Shown here one piece after another: positions 33,512 to 42,301 of a DNA stretch of 64,000 nt. Source of the DNA: JACPDI01 sp035463475. GTDB taxonomy: Bacteria > Acidobacteriota > Vicinamibacteria > Vicinamibacterales > 2-12-FULL-66-21. The DNA is taken from assembly GCA_035463475.1 (NCBI GenBank), contig DATHTE010000024.1, positions 10,116 to 74,115 on the forward strand, written 5' to 3'. The first letter of the stretch is position 1; each line of letters starts with the position of its first letter. The notes under the pieces are model-generated. The model searched no databases. It worked only from the letters and a program-made list of their open reading frames with translations, and was not told the DNA's origin. The position numbers were made by a program, and so were the translations under genes.

Positions 33512-33517
33512 TATTCT
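33512..33517 (+). promoter_or_regulatory. -10-like hexamer before psd
   Basis: TATTCT ends 9 nt before ATG 33527, with no Shine-Dalgarno in between. It is a candidate leaderless promoter. Confidence 0.35.
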
Positions 33518-33526
33518 GCCCACCAG

Positions 33527-34147
33527 ATGCGCATCGACCGGGCGGGGCTCCCGTTCATCGCGGGTTTTCTCGTTCCCGCCGTGGTGCTCTTCGCCCTCGG
33601 CTACGCGATTGCGGCGCTGGTGTTCCTGGCGATTGCCGCGTTCGTGACGTTCTTCTTTCGCGATCCGGAGCGCAGAGCCCCCGCGGGCGAACACCTGGTG
33701 ATCGCGCCCGCCGACGGCCGCGTGATGGCGGCCGGAGCGGCGGACCCCGCGAGCGCTCCCCCGGGGCCATGGAAGCAGATCACCATCTTCCTCTCGCCGA
33801 TGGACGTGCACGTCAACCGCATGCCGGTCTCCGGCACCGTCACGCGAGTGGACTACTGCCCGGGGCGGTTTCTGCCGGCCTACAAGCCGGAGTCGTCTCT
33901 CAACGAGCGCACCGAACTGTGGATCGACCACGGCGGCCAGACGGTGGTGGTGCGCCAGGTCGTGGGCGTTCTCGCGCGGCGCGTGGTCTGCCGCGTCGCG
34001 CAGGGTGAGCGTGTCACCGCGGGGCAGCGTTTTGGGCTGATGAAGTTCGGATCAAGAATGGACGTGTTCCTGCCTCCCTCGGCACGGCTCCGCGTCAGGC
34101 CGGGGGCGCGCGTGCGGGGCGGAGAAACGGTCATGGCGGAACTGTGA
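33527..34147 (+). CDS. psd: Phosphatidylserine decarboxylase
   Basis: The 206-residue proenzyme makes phosphatidylethanolamine. It is the short, archaeal/Bacteroidota-like class with two N-terminal membrane segments (IAGFLVPAVVLFALGYAIAA). Conserved motifs are VIAPADGRV, FLSPMDVHVNRMP and the self-cleavage site KFGSRMD (Gly175-Ser176), where Ser becomes the pyruvoyl group. It overlaps pssA (GTGA), which makes its substrate, so the pair is one operon for PE synthesis. Confidence 0.93.
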   Translation: MRIDRAGLPFIAGFLVPAVVLFALGYAIAALVFLAIAAFVTFFFRDPERRAPAGEHLVIAPADGRVMAAGAADPASAPPGPWKQITIFLSPMDVHVNRMPVSGTVTRVDYCPGRFLPAYKPESSLNERTELWIDHGGQTVVVRQVVGVLARRVVCRVAQGERVTAGQRFGLMKFGSRMDVFLPPSARLRVRPGARVRGGETVMAEL

Positions 34148-34914
34148 AGGTCCTCGGTTCCCTCGGGTCGCAGGCCGACCGCGGCCGCCATTTCCGGCGC
34201 GGCGTGTACCTGCTGCCGAGCCTGTTCACGCTCGCGAACCTCTTCTGCGGCTACGCGTGCATCGTCCATGCGATGCGGCGCGATTTCGACACCGCGGCGC
34301 TGTTCATCGGCATCGCGATGGTGCTCGACACGCTCGACGGCTTCATCGCGCGGCTCACCAATTCCTCGACCGCCTTCGGGCTCGAGTTCGATTCGCTCGC
34401 CGATGTGGTTTCGTTCGGGCTCGCGCCGGCGATCCTGGCGTTTTCCTGGGGACTCTGGCCGCTCCGCCGGCTCGGGTGGGCGGCCGGTTTCCTGTTCGTG
34501 ACGGCGGCGGCAATGCGGTTGGCGCGCTTCAACATCCAGAGCGCGGCGGCGGCCGACAAGCGCTACTTCGTCGGGATGCCGAGCCCCGCGGCCGCGGCCA
34601 TTCCCGCGTCCACCGTGTACCTGTATCCGTACGGGCTGTTCGACTATCGCGAAGCGCTCCCCGCGCTGGCGATGGTCCTCGTCCCGGCGGTCCTGATGGT
34701 GAGCACGATCCGGTTCCGCAGTATCAAGACGATCCACCTGGGCTGGCAGCGCTCGTACCTGAAACTGTTTGTCGGCGCGATCGTCATCGCCGCCATTGCC
34801 TCGTACCCGCGGTACGCGCTCGTGGGGCTGGCGTACGCCTATCTCATCTCCGCGTTTGCCGGCTACACCTGGACGCGTCTCCGCCGGCGCACGAGCGGTC
34901 TGAGCGTGAAGTAG
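34144..34914 (+). CDS. pssA: CDP-diacylglycerol-serine O-phosphatidyltransferase
   Basis: PssA makes phosphatidylserine from CDP-diacylglycerol and serine. The 256-residue membrane protein has the CDP-alcohol phosphotransferase motif DTLDGFIARLTNSSTAFGLE continuing to FDSLAD, and several transmembrane helices. The GTG start at 34144 overlaps the psd stop. It converges with the large kinase gene, separated by a repeat and hairpin. Confidence 0.94.
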   Translation: MKVLGSLGSQADRGRHFRRGVYLLPSLFTLANLFCGYACIVHAMRRDFDTAALFIGIAMVLDTLDGFIARLTNSSTAFGLEFDSLADVVSFGLAPAILAFSWGLWPLRRLGWAAGFLFVTAAAMRLARFNIQSAAAADKRYFVGMPSPAAAAIPASTVYLYPYGLFDYREALPALAMVLVPAVLMVSTIRFRSIKTIHLGWQRSYLKLFVGAIVIAAIASYPRYALVGLAYAYLISAFAGYTWTRLRRRTSGLSVK

Positions 34915-34929
34915 GTCCCTTTGGCTGTC

Positions 34930-34994
34930 ACCGCAGAGACCGCCGGGAACGCAGAGACGCTACTGTCGGCCTGATTGCCGGCGCGTTCGCGCCG
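34930..34994. repeat. Intergenic repeat between convergent genes, copy B, with hairpin
   Basis: It contains ACCGCAGAGACC (34930-34941), GGGAACGCAGAGA (34945-34957) and TCGGCCTGA (34966-34974), all shared with the gap at 7187-7301. Next to it CGGCGCG-TT-CGCGCCG (34979-34994) is a perfect hairpin. It lies between pssA and the convergent kinase gene, so a transcription-stop role is plausible. Confidence 0.6.
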
Positions 34995-35024
34995 ACGGCG
35001 TCGGAGGATGTCGGGCCCGCCGTT

Positions 35025-38000
35025 CTACTGGGCCCGGCGCAGCCGAATCGTAACGGTCGTCCCCGCGCCCTTGCGGCTCGCCACCGCAATGGTGCCGCCG
35101 CTCAGCTCGACGTTCCGCGCGGCAATTGTCAGCCCCAACCCCGTGCCCGTCGCCTTCGTGGAAAAGTACGGCTCGAACACGCGCGAGAGCGCCTCTTCGT
35201 CCATGCCCACGCCGGTGTCTTCCACCGTAAGCACGACGTGCGCGTCATCGGCCGAAGCGGCGACGCGGAGCGCGCCTGCCCCGGGCATCGCGTGCAGCGC
35301 GTTCTCGATGATGTTCGTGAGCGCGCGCGCGATGAGGACGCGGTCCGCCAGCGCGTGGGGCAGCGTGGCGGGCGCCTCCACGCGCAGTTCGACGCGACCG
35401 TCGAGCCCTGTGCGGTATGGCGCCACCACTTCGTCCAGCAGAGCGGGGACGTCGACGGGCGCGGGACGGGCGGTTGGCGACGAGGCGAAGCTCGAGAACT
35501 CGGCGGCAATCTGCCGGAGCAGCCGGACCTGCCCCAGGATCGACTCGACGCAGTTGTCGAGCACGGGGGAGAGCGGCTCTCCGCGGTCCGCGTGCACGCG
35601 CCGGAGGTGCTCCGCCGAGAGCTGGATCGGCGTGAGGGGATTCTTGATTTCGTGCGCGACCTGCCGCGCCATTTCCGCCCAGGCCTCGAGCCGGTGCGTC
35701 CGCTCGAGCTGCTGCTGCTGCGCCTTCAGCTCCGCGGCCATGTGATTGAACGCGTCCACGAGGCGGCGCAGCTCGTCGATCGAGCGCACGGCGACGCGCG
35801 TGTCGAGGTCCCCGGCGGCGACGCGGCGCGACGCGCGGGTGAGCCGCCGGATGGGGTCGGCGATGCGCTCCGCGGTGGGGAGCCCGATTGCCGCGCCGAC
35901 CGCGATGAACAGCAGCACGGCGAGCAGCAGCCCGCGGTCGAGGTCGTCGATCTCGCGCTCGATTTCCTGCTGCCGCGACGCAAGCGGCACCGTCACGATC
36001 GCGTCACGGCCGGTGAACCGCACCGGCGCTGCCGCGACGAGATACCGCAGGGCGCCGACCGTGTCCTCGCCGACGAAGGTCGGCTGCCGCTGCAGCACGA
36101 TGCCGCGATAGACGTCCTCCGGCGTGCGGGTGGGGAGCAGGCCCGACGCGAACAGGTCGCGCTGGCTCGTCGCGATGAGCGAGGGCCCCTCGAACACGTT
36201 CACGTCGCGGCCGATCATCCGGCTGACCTCCACCATCAGGTCGTCGTTGATCGGCGGCGCGCTGAGGCCCGCCAGGCGCAGCAGCGCGGCGATCTCCTCG
36301 AGCGCGTGCTGCGCGACGCTCGCCGTGCGCGACGCCTCCGCGTTGACGTCCGCGCGCAGCCGCGTCGCGACGTACGCGCGGATGGCCGCGGCGAGCGCGA
36401 GCACCGGGATGAGCGCGGCTGCCACGAACGCGATCAGGAGCTTGCGATAGAAGCTGGCGCGCAGATCGCGGAGCAGGGCGCGGCCGGTCCACGCGCGCCC
36501 GCGCGCGATGCGGTTGAAGAGCGCCGCCGCAGCCAGCGCCGTCACGTACAGGAGCACCGCCAGCATCGCCAGCTCCGACAGGTGCACGAGGTGGTCGAAC
36601 GGGCTGAGCGCCGGGTACCCGAGCGCGTAGACCCCGGATCGGTCGTTGGCGAAGTACAGGTGCCAGTTCTCGCCTCGGTGCGACAGTTCCGTCCAGAAGC
36701 CGGCGCGCGATGCGTAGATCCGCTCGAACAGCGGCTCGTCGATCGGCCATACCTGCGCGCCGGAGCTGTAGATCGGCAGCAGCCCCCACCCGTAGATGAC
36801 GAGCGCGATCTGGCGCGGGCGCCCCGCGTCGCGCCCCGTGGCGCCCGCCCTGAACACTTCGCGATACGGGCTCTCCGGGGAGATAAACGGCAGCGCGCTG
36901 TAGTCGAGCATGACGTGCACGACGACCGACCCGGCGATCGATCCGCCGGCGTCGCACAGGGCGCGCTCCGCGTGCAGCGCCGCCCGCTCCTCGGCGCCGA
37001 ACGGACGCGCCTCGCCGAACACCTGCCAGGTGCAGGCCTCGCCGCGCATCACTTGCGCGCTGGCGTCGTACTCCGGGAAGTTCAGCGCGAACCGGCTGAT
37101 CAGGCGGCCGTCGGCCGAATACAGCTCGACGGCCGACGTGAGACGCTGCTGCGCGAGCGCTGTCTGGCTCCACACGATGAACGCGCGCTCGGTCGAGACG
37201 GCGCCCGCGGCGTCCGCGCGCAGGAGATCCCGCAGGTTCGGAATCCGATCGATTTCAGCCTGCGCGACGCGGAGTGTCTCGAGCAGTTCGTCGCGGTGCC
37301 GCAGGGTCTCTCGCGAATACCGTTGTTCGACGAGCGAGCGAATCGCGTCCTGCGACGCGTTCAGCAGGGCGGGGTATGCGAGCAGCGCGGGAACGAGAAA
37401 CGCGACGGCGAACGCGAGGAGCCGCGTGGAGGGCCCGGCCCGCCGATACCGCGTCGTGAAGCGGGGCGCGAGGAGACCAGCCGCCCCGGCGATTGCCGCG
37501 GCGAGGACGAAACTCGCGGTCACCCTGACCCCGCCACGCCAGAGCGCCGCCACGATGAGCCCGGCGACCAGCAGCCAGAGGGCGGCAGGCAGCAGCGTCG
37601 CCGTCGATCGCCGGGCGATGCGCCACGGCGCCAGCGCCAGCGCCAGCACCGCCGCGGCCACCCACACGGCCCCGATCTGCAGCACGATGGCGCCGAACAG
37701 CGAGATCCAGCGCGCGGCGGACCACGGCCGCAGGGAGAGCATCAGCGAATCGATCCCCGTCGCCGCGACGCTGCGCGCCAGGAGGACGTCGCAGCCGGCC
37801 AGGAGCGCGGTCGCAATCGCCGCGCCCGCGACCTGCGAGAGCACGAACGTCACGCGCCCCGCTGACGGCCAGCGTCGTGTGTGCCGCACCCCGAGGCGCG
37901 CGCGCCCCGCGAGCGTCGCGAGCAGCGCGCCGAGCCCGAGCACCAGCGCCGCCGACAGGCAGAGATCGATCTCCGACCGCAGGAAGGCCGCCGACAGGCC

Positions 38001-38933
38001 CGCGGGCGCGGACGCTGCTGCGGGTGCGTAAACCCGCGGCAACGCGAACCAGAGCAGCAGCCGACCGACGATGAAAAGCGCCGCGGCCGCGGCGGCGTAC
38101 AACGTGGCCGCGCCCGGCGATCGGGCGAGCGCCAGCGCGTCGATGATCGGCCCGGCCGCCAACGCGAGCGCAACGGCCAGCAGGATCGTCACGATTGCCA
38201 GCGCGCGTTCGCGATCCGCGTCGATATCGCGCTGCAGCGCCTCGCGCCGGCCGAACGCCAGGACCACTCGTTCGCCCTCAGGGCTGTCCAGGCTGAAGGA
38301 AAAATCGGCGTCCGCGGCCGCGCTGCGAGACGCGGGCCGCAACCACACCTCGCCGGCGGGAGTGGAAACCTCGAACGTGTCGGACGTCAGCCCGCCGACG
38401 CGCGTCTGCGCAATCACCTGCTCGACGACGACGGTCCCCGAGCGGCGCCGCGCCGCCTCCACGATCGGCTCGAACCGGACGATGCGGAAACCCAGAGCGC
38501 TCGCGGTGGCGGCTGCCCCGGCCGGGGCGATGGTGGCGATTCCGCTCAGCTCGGACGGCCGGCCGTGCCATGCCCGCGCCACGCCGGCGGCATCGAAGAT
38601 GGTGATCGCGAGGGTGGGGGCGGGGTGTCGGACGTGCTGCTCGATCGCCCGGAACAACTCCTGCGTGCCGTCAACGCCGGGCCCGAGCGCGCGCGCCACC
38701 TCCGGCAGCTTCGCCAGCGTCGCGGCGGTCTGGCGCGTCGTGACGAACGCCTCGCCGAGGCGCGACCTCACGTCCTGCTCGATGCGCTGCCAGCGCGCCT
38801 CCGGCGTGCGTCCGGCGCGCCAGAGCGGCCGCGCGCCCGCGATCGCGGACGCGGCCAGCGCCAGCGCGACGAGCGCAACGAGCCGCCGCCGCGCGAGACC
38901 TCGCCGCGCGGTCGCCACGGTGGTCCGTGTCAC
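35025..38933 (-). CDS. Very large NtrY-like membrane histidine kinase
   Basis: The 1302-residue protein has many predicted transmembrane helices in its first 500 residues, a long extracytoplasmic segment (about 520-760), further helices, a HAMP-like region near 1010-1060 and a kinase core. The phosphorylated His is His1094 in ARQVAHEIKNPLTPI, the NtrY subclass signature. The ATP-binding domain shows NIIENALHAMPG, VEDTGVGMD and GTGLGLTIAARNVE. NtrY proteins are normally about 700-800 residues, so the N-terminal sensor is roughly 500 residues longer. GTG 38933 follows GAGG. No response regulator is adjacent. The signal sensed is unknown. Confidence 0.88.
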   Translation of the reverse strand: MTRTTVATARRGLARRRLVALVALALAASAIAGARPLWRAGRTPEARWQRIEQDVRSRLGEAFVTTRQTAATLAKLPEVARALGPGVDGTQELFRAIEQHVRHPAPTLAITIFDAAGVARAWHGRPSELSGIATIAPAGAAATASALGFRIVRFEPIVEAARRRSGTVVVEQVIAQTRVGGLTSDTFEVSTPAGEVWLRPASRSAAADADFSFSLDSPEGERVVLAFGRREALQRDIDADRERALAIVTILLAVALALAAGPIIDALALARSPGAATLYAAAAAALFIVGRLLLWFALPRVYAPAAASAPAGLSAAFLRSEIDLCLSAALVLGLGALLATLAGRARLGVRHTRRWPSAGRVTFVLSQVAGAAIATALLAGCDVLLARSVAATGIDSLMLSLRPWSAARWISLFGAIVLQIGAVWVAAAVLALALAPWRIARRSTATLLPAALWLLVAGLIVAALWRGGVRVTASFVLAAAIAGAAGLLAPRFTTRYRRAGPSTRLLAFAVAFLVPALLAYPALLNASQDAIRSLVEQRYSRETLRHRDELLETLRVAQAEIDRIPNLRDLLRADAAGAVSTERAFIVWSQTALAQQRLTSAVELYSADGRLISRFALNFPEYDASAQVMRGEACTWQVFGEARPFGAEERAALHAERALCDAGGSIAGSVVVHVMLDYSALPFISPESPYREVFRAGATGRDAGRPRQIALVIYGWGLLPIYSSGAQVWPIDEPLFERIYASRAGFWTELSHRGENWHLYFANDRSGVYALGYPALSPFDHLVHLSELAMLAVLLYVTALAAAALFNRIARGRAWTGRALLRDLRASFYRKLLIAFVAAALIPVLALAAAIRAYVATRLRADVNAEASRTASVAQHALEEIAALLRLAGLSAPPINDDLMVEVSRMIGRDVNVFEGPSLIATSQRDLFASGLLPTRTPEDVYRGIVLQRQPTFVGEDTVGALRYLVAAAPVRFTGRDAIVTVPLASRQQEIEREIDDLDRGLLLAVLLFIAVGAAIGLPTAERIADPIRRLTRASRRVAAGDLDTRVAVRSIDELRRLVDAFNHMAAELKAQQQQLERTHRLEAWAEMARQVAHEIKNPLTPIQLSAEHLRRVHADRGEPLSPVLDNCVESILGQVRLLRQIAAEFSSFASSPTARPAPVDVPALLDEVVAPYRTGLDGRVELRVEAPATLPHALADRVLIARALTNIIENALHAMPGAGALRVAASADDAHVVLTVEDTGVGMDEEALSRVFEPYFSTKATGTGLGLTIAARNVELSGGTIAVASRKGAGTTVTIRLRRAQ

Positions 38934-38943
38934 TGGAGCCTCG

Positions 38944-39957
38944 ATGCTTCAGGATATACTGGCTTGCTTGACTCTGAAGCTCACGCTGAAGCGCGGCGCG
39001 CTGCTGACCGCGGCGAACTGGCCGCTGATTCTCGTGCAGTTCGTCGCGGACTCGGTGTTCAAGTTCGCGCTCGCCGTGCCGGTCCTGGGCGGCATCCTCC
39101 TCGTTGGTCTGGTGTTCGGCGGCGATGTCTCCGACCTGATCGCGGGGGACCTGCGGGTGCGCGTGACCGGCGTGGCCTCGGCGCTGCTGGCCACGCCGCT
39201 GGCGCTCGTCGCGTTCCTGCTGTCGTTCGGCATCGTGCTCGTGGGGGGCTCGGCGCTGCTGTTCCTCATCAAAGGAGGAACGGTGACGGTGCTCGCGGCC
39301 GCGGAACGGGGCACGGGACCGATCGAGGAGGGGCCGGTTGACGTCGACGCCGTCGCGCACGCGCGCCGATTCACGATCGAGCGCTTCGTGGATGGGTGTA
39401 CGCGTCTGTTCCCCCGGTACCTTCGGCTCGGCCTCACGCTCATCCTCGTCTACGGCGTCACGGGCGGCATGTACCTGCTGGTGGTGCTCGGTGGCTATCG
39501 GGTCGCCGGGAACCCCGGCGTCTTCGTCGGCTGGACGGTGCTCGCGACCCTGTTCTCCGGCGCACTCCTCGTCTGGATCACGCTCGTCAACCTGTTCTAT
39601 CTGCTTGTGCAGATGATCATCGCCGTTGACGACGTCGGCGTGCGCGCCGCGTTCGGCCGCGTGATCCATTTTCTGGGAGGTGCCTTCCGCGAAGTCGCCG
39701 GCGTGTTCGGCGTCGTGCTGGTTCTCGTCCTCCTCGCGACCGCCGTCTCGCTCCTGGCCGCGGCCGGCTTTGGGCTCATCGCGTTCGTCCCGTTTGCCAG
39801 CATCATCGTCCTGCCCCTGCAGCTCGTCGCCTGGCTGCTGCGGGGCCTGGTCTTCGAGTACATCGGGCTCACCGCGCTTGGCGCCTACCTGACGCGATAC
39901 CGGCTGTTCCTCGGGCACGCGGCGCCGGCCCACCCTCGCTGGATCCGAAGCGCATGA
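38944..39957 (+). CDS. Multi-pass membrane protein of unknown function
   Basis: This up to 337-residue protein has five or six hydrophobic helices, for example LVGLVFGGDVSD flanked by hydrophobic runs, VLLVLLATAVSLLAAAGFGL (written with a small gap in the actual chain) and LLVVLGGYRVAG. It has no recognised enzymatic motif. ATG 38944 has GGAG 5 nt upstream, but TTG 38968 lies 7 nt after a TATACT box and may be the true start. It is divergent from the kinase with only 10 bp between annotated starts, and its stop overlaps the aminotransferase start (ATGA). A role linked to the aminotransferase is possible but unproven. Confidence 0.72.
   Translation: MLQDILACLTLKLTLKRGALLTAANWPLILVQFVADSVFKFALAVPVLGGILLVGLVFGGDVSDLIAGDLRVRVTGVASALLATPLALVAFLLSFGIVLVGGSALLFLIKGGTVTVLAAAERGTGPIEEGPVDVDAVAHARRFTIERFVDGCTRLFPRYLRLGLTLILVYGVTGGMYLLVVLGGYRVAGNPGVFVGWTVLATLFSGALLVWITLVNLFYLLVQMIIAVDDVGVRAAFGRVIHFLGGAFREVAGVFGVVLVLVLLATAVSLLAAAGFGLIAFVPFASIIVLPLQLVAWLLRGLVFEYIGLTALGAYLTRYRLFLGHAAPAHPRWIRSA
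38951..38960. promoter_or_regulatory. Overlapping -10-like boxes for the kinase and the membrane protein
   Basis: AGGATATACT reads TATACT on the plus strand (38955-38960), 7 nt before an in-frame TTG at 38968. It reads TATCCT on the minus strand (38956-38951), 17 nt before the kinase GTG. The site lies inside the reading frame from ATG 38944, so either the membrane-protein start is TTG 38968 or the box is fortuitous. Confidence 0.4.
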
Positions 39958-41210
39958 CTGACTACACCAAGTTTCTTTCGCGCGCTGCCACCGGCATGCG
40001 CGAGTCCGCCATCCGCAAGATGGGGACCGTGCTCGCGCAGGCGCGCGACATCATCTCCTTCGCACCCGGCTATCCCGATCCGGAGACGTTTCCCTGGGAG
40101 GACCTGCGCGGCATCGCCGCCGAGCTGCTGAGCGGCAGCGACGGAAACGTGCTGCAGTACGGTCCGACGCGCGGGTTCAAGCCGCTGCTCGGCGGCATCT
40201 CCGAGATCCTCAGGGCGCGAGGGATCGCCGCCGGTGTCGAACACCTGCTCGTCACGACGGGATCCCAGCAGGGGCTGGACATGGTGGCGCGTGTGCTGCT
40301 CGATCCCGGCGACGTCGCGCTCGTCGAGCTGCCGGCCTACACCGGCGCGATCACCGCGTTCCGCAACGCGCAGGCGGAGCTGGTCGGCGTCCGGCAGCAG
40401 GACGACGGCATCGATCTCGCGGACCTCGACGCGGTGCTGAAGCGCCTGCGCAGCGCGGGGCGTCGCGTCCGCTTCCTCTACGTCGTCCCGAACTTCCAGA
40501 ACCCGACCGGCCTCCTGCTCGCGCCCGAGAAGCGCCGGCGGCTGCTCGAGTGGGCGGACCGGGAAGACATGTTGATCGTCGAGGACGATCCGTACCGTGA
40601 AATCTACTTCGAGGAGTCAGCGGACGAAGCCGCGCTGCGTCCAATGAAAGCGGACGACGCGGAAGGGCGCGTGGTGTACCTGAGCAGCTTCTCGAAAACG
40701 CTGGCGCCCGGCTTCCGCGTCGCGTGGATCGCCGCGCCCGCGCCGCTCGCCGCGCGCCTCGAAATCGCGAAGCAGGCCGCGGACCTGTGCACGAGCGGCC
40801 TCGATCAGCGGCTGGTGTTCGAGTGCTGGAAGCGAGGCATCCTCGCGCGCCAGATCCCGAAGCTTCGCGCCCACTACCGGCGGAAGCGTGACGTCATGGT
40901 GGACGCGATCAAGACCGACCTCGGCGGGCAGGTCACGTGGCCTGATCCGCGCGGCGGGTTTTTTCTCTGGGTGACGCTCCCGGCCCACGTGGATGCGGAC
41001 GTCCTGCTGCAACGCTGCGTGCAGCACGGCGTCATCTACGTGGCCGGCGCGGCGTTCTACGTGGACGCCGCGGCCACGAACACGATGCGCCTGTCGTTCT
41101 CCGCGCCCACGCCCGATCGCATCAGGGAAGGGATCAGGCGCCTGGCCGCTGCGATAGCGGAGGAGCTGGCGGAGCGCCGGGAGACAGCGGCCGGCCGGGT
41201 ATTTCCGTAA
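39954..41210 (+). CDS. PLP-dependent aminotransferase (2-aminoadipate/MocR-like class I)
   Basis: The 418-residue fold-type I aminotransferase has the cofactor Lys in SSFSKTLAPGFRVAW. NFQNPTG and VEDDPYREI complete the PLP site. It resembles 2-aminoadipate (LysN) or aromatic aminotransferases and lacks the GntR DNA-binding domain of MocR regulators. ATG 39954 overlaps the membrane-protein stop. Its 3' end overlaps the converging PQQ-propeller gene by 77 bp, with both stops lying inside the partner frame. Amino-acid specificity cannot be assigned from sequence alone. Confidence 0.9.
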   Translation: MTDYTKFLSRAATGMRESAIRKMGTVLAQARDIISFAPGYPDPETFPWEDLRGIAAELLSGSDGNVLQYGPTRGFKPLLGGISEILRARGIAAGVEHLLVTTGSQQGLDMVARVLLDPGDVALVELPAYTGAITAFRNAQAELVGVRQQDDGIDLADLDAVLKRLRSAGRRVRFLYVVPNFQNPTGLLLAPEKRRRLLEWADREDMLIVEDDPYREIYFEESADEAALRPMKADDAEGRVVYLSSFSKTLAPGFRVAWIAAPAPLAARLEIAKQAADLCTSGLDQRLVFECWKRGILARQIPKLRAHYRRKRDVMVDAIKTDLGGQVTWPDPRGGFFLWVTLPAHVDADVLLQRCVQHGVIYVAGAAFYVDAAATNTMRLSFSAPTPDRIREGIRRLAAAIAEELAERRETAAGRVFP

Positions 41211-42297
41211 GCGGCCGCGGCGGCGGTTCCGCCTGCGGCGCCAGCCCGTAAACGCGCCAGCCGCCGGTTGCCGCCCCCGTCACGACCACCATCCGGGTCT
41301 CCATCGCGGTTCGCGCGGCGACCAGGGCGGCGGGCCCTGCCAGTTCGGCGGGAGCGGTCCACCGCCCGGTGAGCGATCCGTCCCGCCTGCCGATCGCGCG
41401 CACCTCGCGCCCGGCGCTCACGAGCAGCAGTTCGCCTTCGATGGCCGGGCCGGCGAGCGGCCGCATCTCCATCGGATGGCGCCAGCGCTGCACGCCGGAA
41501 CCGAAGTCCAGCGCGCGGATGACGTTGTCGAGCGAGGCGAAGTACACGCGCTCGCCGTCGTGGGCCGCGGGCGCGATCACGTCGGCCCCCGTCCGCCACC
41601 GCCAGTCCCGGTCTCCGTCTCGCGCGTCAACGGCGTAGAAGAAATTGTCTTCGCACCCGGCGAACACCCGGTCGCCCGCAACCGTCAGGCGACCGGCTAC
41701 GGCGGGCAGCCTCGTTCGCCAGACGATCGCGCCGGTCGTGATCTCGACGGCGGCGACGGAGGCATCGTCGAGCGGAACATAGACGCGATCGCCGTCGATC
41801 GCCGGCGCGCCGGCGATCGACGCCGTGAGCGGCGTCTGCCAGATCACCTGGCCATCGCGGCCGCGGATCGCCAGCAGATCCTGCCCCGAGCCGACCACCA
41901 CCCAGCCTGCCTTCGCCACGGGCGGCGCGGTCACGCTCCGAACCGCGCGTCGCCACTCGAGGCGCCCGCTCGCGGCGCCGATCGCCACCAGGTCTGTTTC
42001 CGTTGCGGCAAACAGGCGCCCCTCGTCGGTCGCGAGGGCGTGGCGCGCAGCGACGTCGATGGTCCAGCGCTCGCGACCGGTCGCCAGTGCGAGCGCGACG
42101 ATCCGTCCAGCCTGCAGGGGAATGTACGCGCGCTCGCCGTCAACGATCGGCGGCGCGGCGATAGGGCTGTCGAGGCGCGCGGACCAGTTGATGCCCAGCG
42201 ACAGGAATTCGCCCGACGTCATGCCCGCGCCGGGCGGAGCCGCGAGCGCAAGGAGGATCGCCGCGCAGGATATTGTGGTGCCCGTCGAGCGCAGCAC
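41134..42297 (-). CDS. Exported PQQ-type beta-propeller protein
   Basis: The 387-residue protein has a signal peptide (residues 1-26) and about seven PQQ-enzyme-like repeats of the V-x-x-G-D/E-R-V-Y-x-x-x-x-x-G-x-V-x-A-L pattern with W-[RQ]-T/H: LDSPIAAPPIVDGERAYIPL, GQVIWQTPL, GAIVWRTRL, GVQRWRHPM. It resembles BamB of the outer-membrane assembly machinery but has no lipobox Cys at the cleavage site. A Pro-rich tail ends it, overlapping the aminotransferase gene. The GTG start at 42297 is 5 nt after TATTAT, and it is divergent from guaA. Confidence 0.8.
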   Translation of the reverse strand: MLRSTGTTISCAAILLALAAPPGAGMTSGEFLSLGINWSARLDSPIAAPPIVDGERAYIPLQAGRIVALALATGRERWTIDVAARHALATDEGRLFAATETDLVAIGAASGRLEWRRAVRSVTAPPVAKAGWVVVGSGQDLLAIRGRDGQVIWQTPLTASIAGAPAIDGDRVYVPLDDASVAAVEITTGAIVWRTRLPAVAGRLTVAGDRVFAGCEDNFFYAVDARDGDRDWRWRTGADVIAPAAHDGERVYFASLDNVIRALDFGSGVQRWRHPMEMRPLAGPAIEGELLLVSAGREVRAIGRRDGSLTGRWTAPAELAGPAALVAARTAMETRMVVVTGAATGGWRVYGLAPQAEPPPRPLTEIPGRPLSPGAPPAPPLSQRPGA

Positions 42298-42301
42298 ACC
42301 C

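Noticed and set aside
34257..37865. A 1202-codon open frame antisense to the kinase
   Set aside because: It is Arg/His/Ala-rich with no domain signature and mirrors the kinase codons; a high-GC shadow.
39954..41210. MocR-type transcription factor
   Set aside because: The aminotransferase domain is complete but there is no N-terminal GntR helix-turn-helix.
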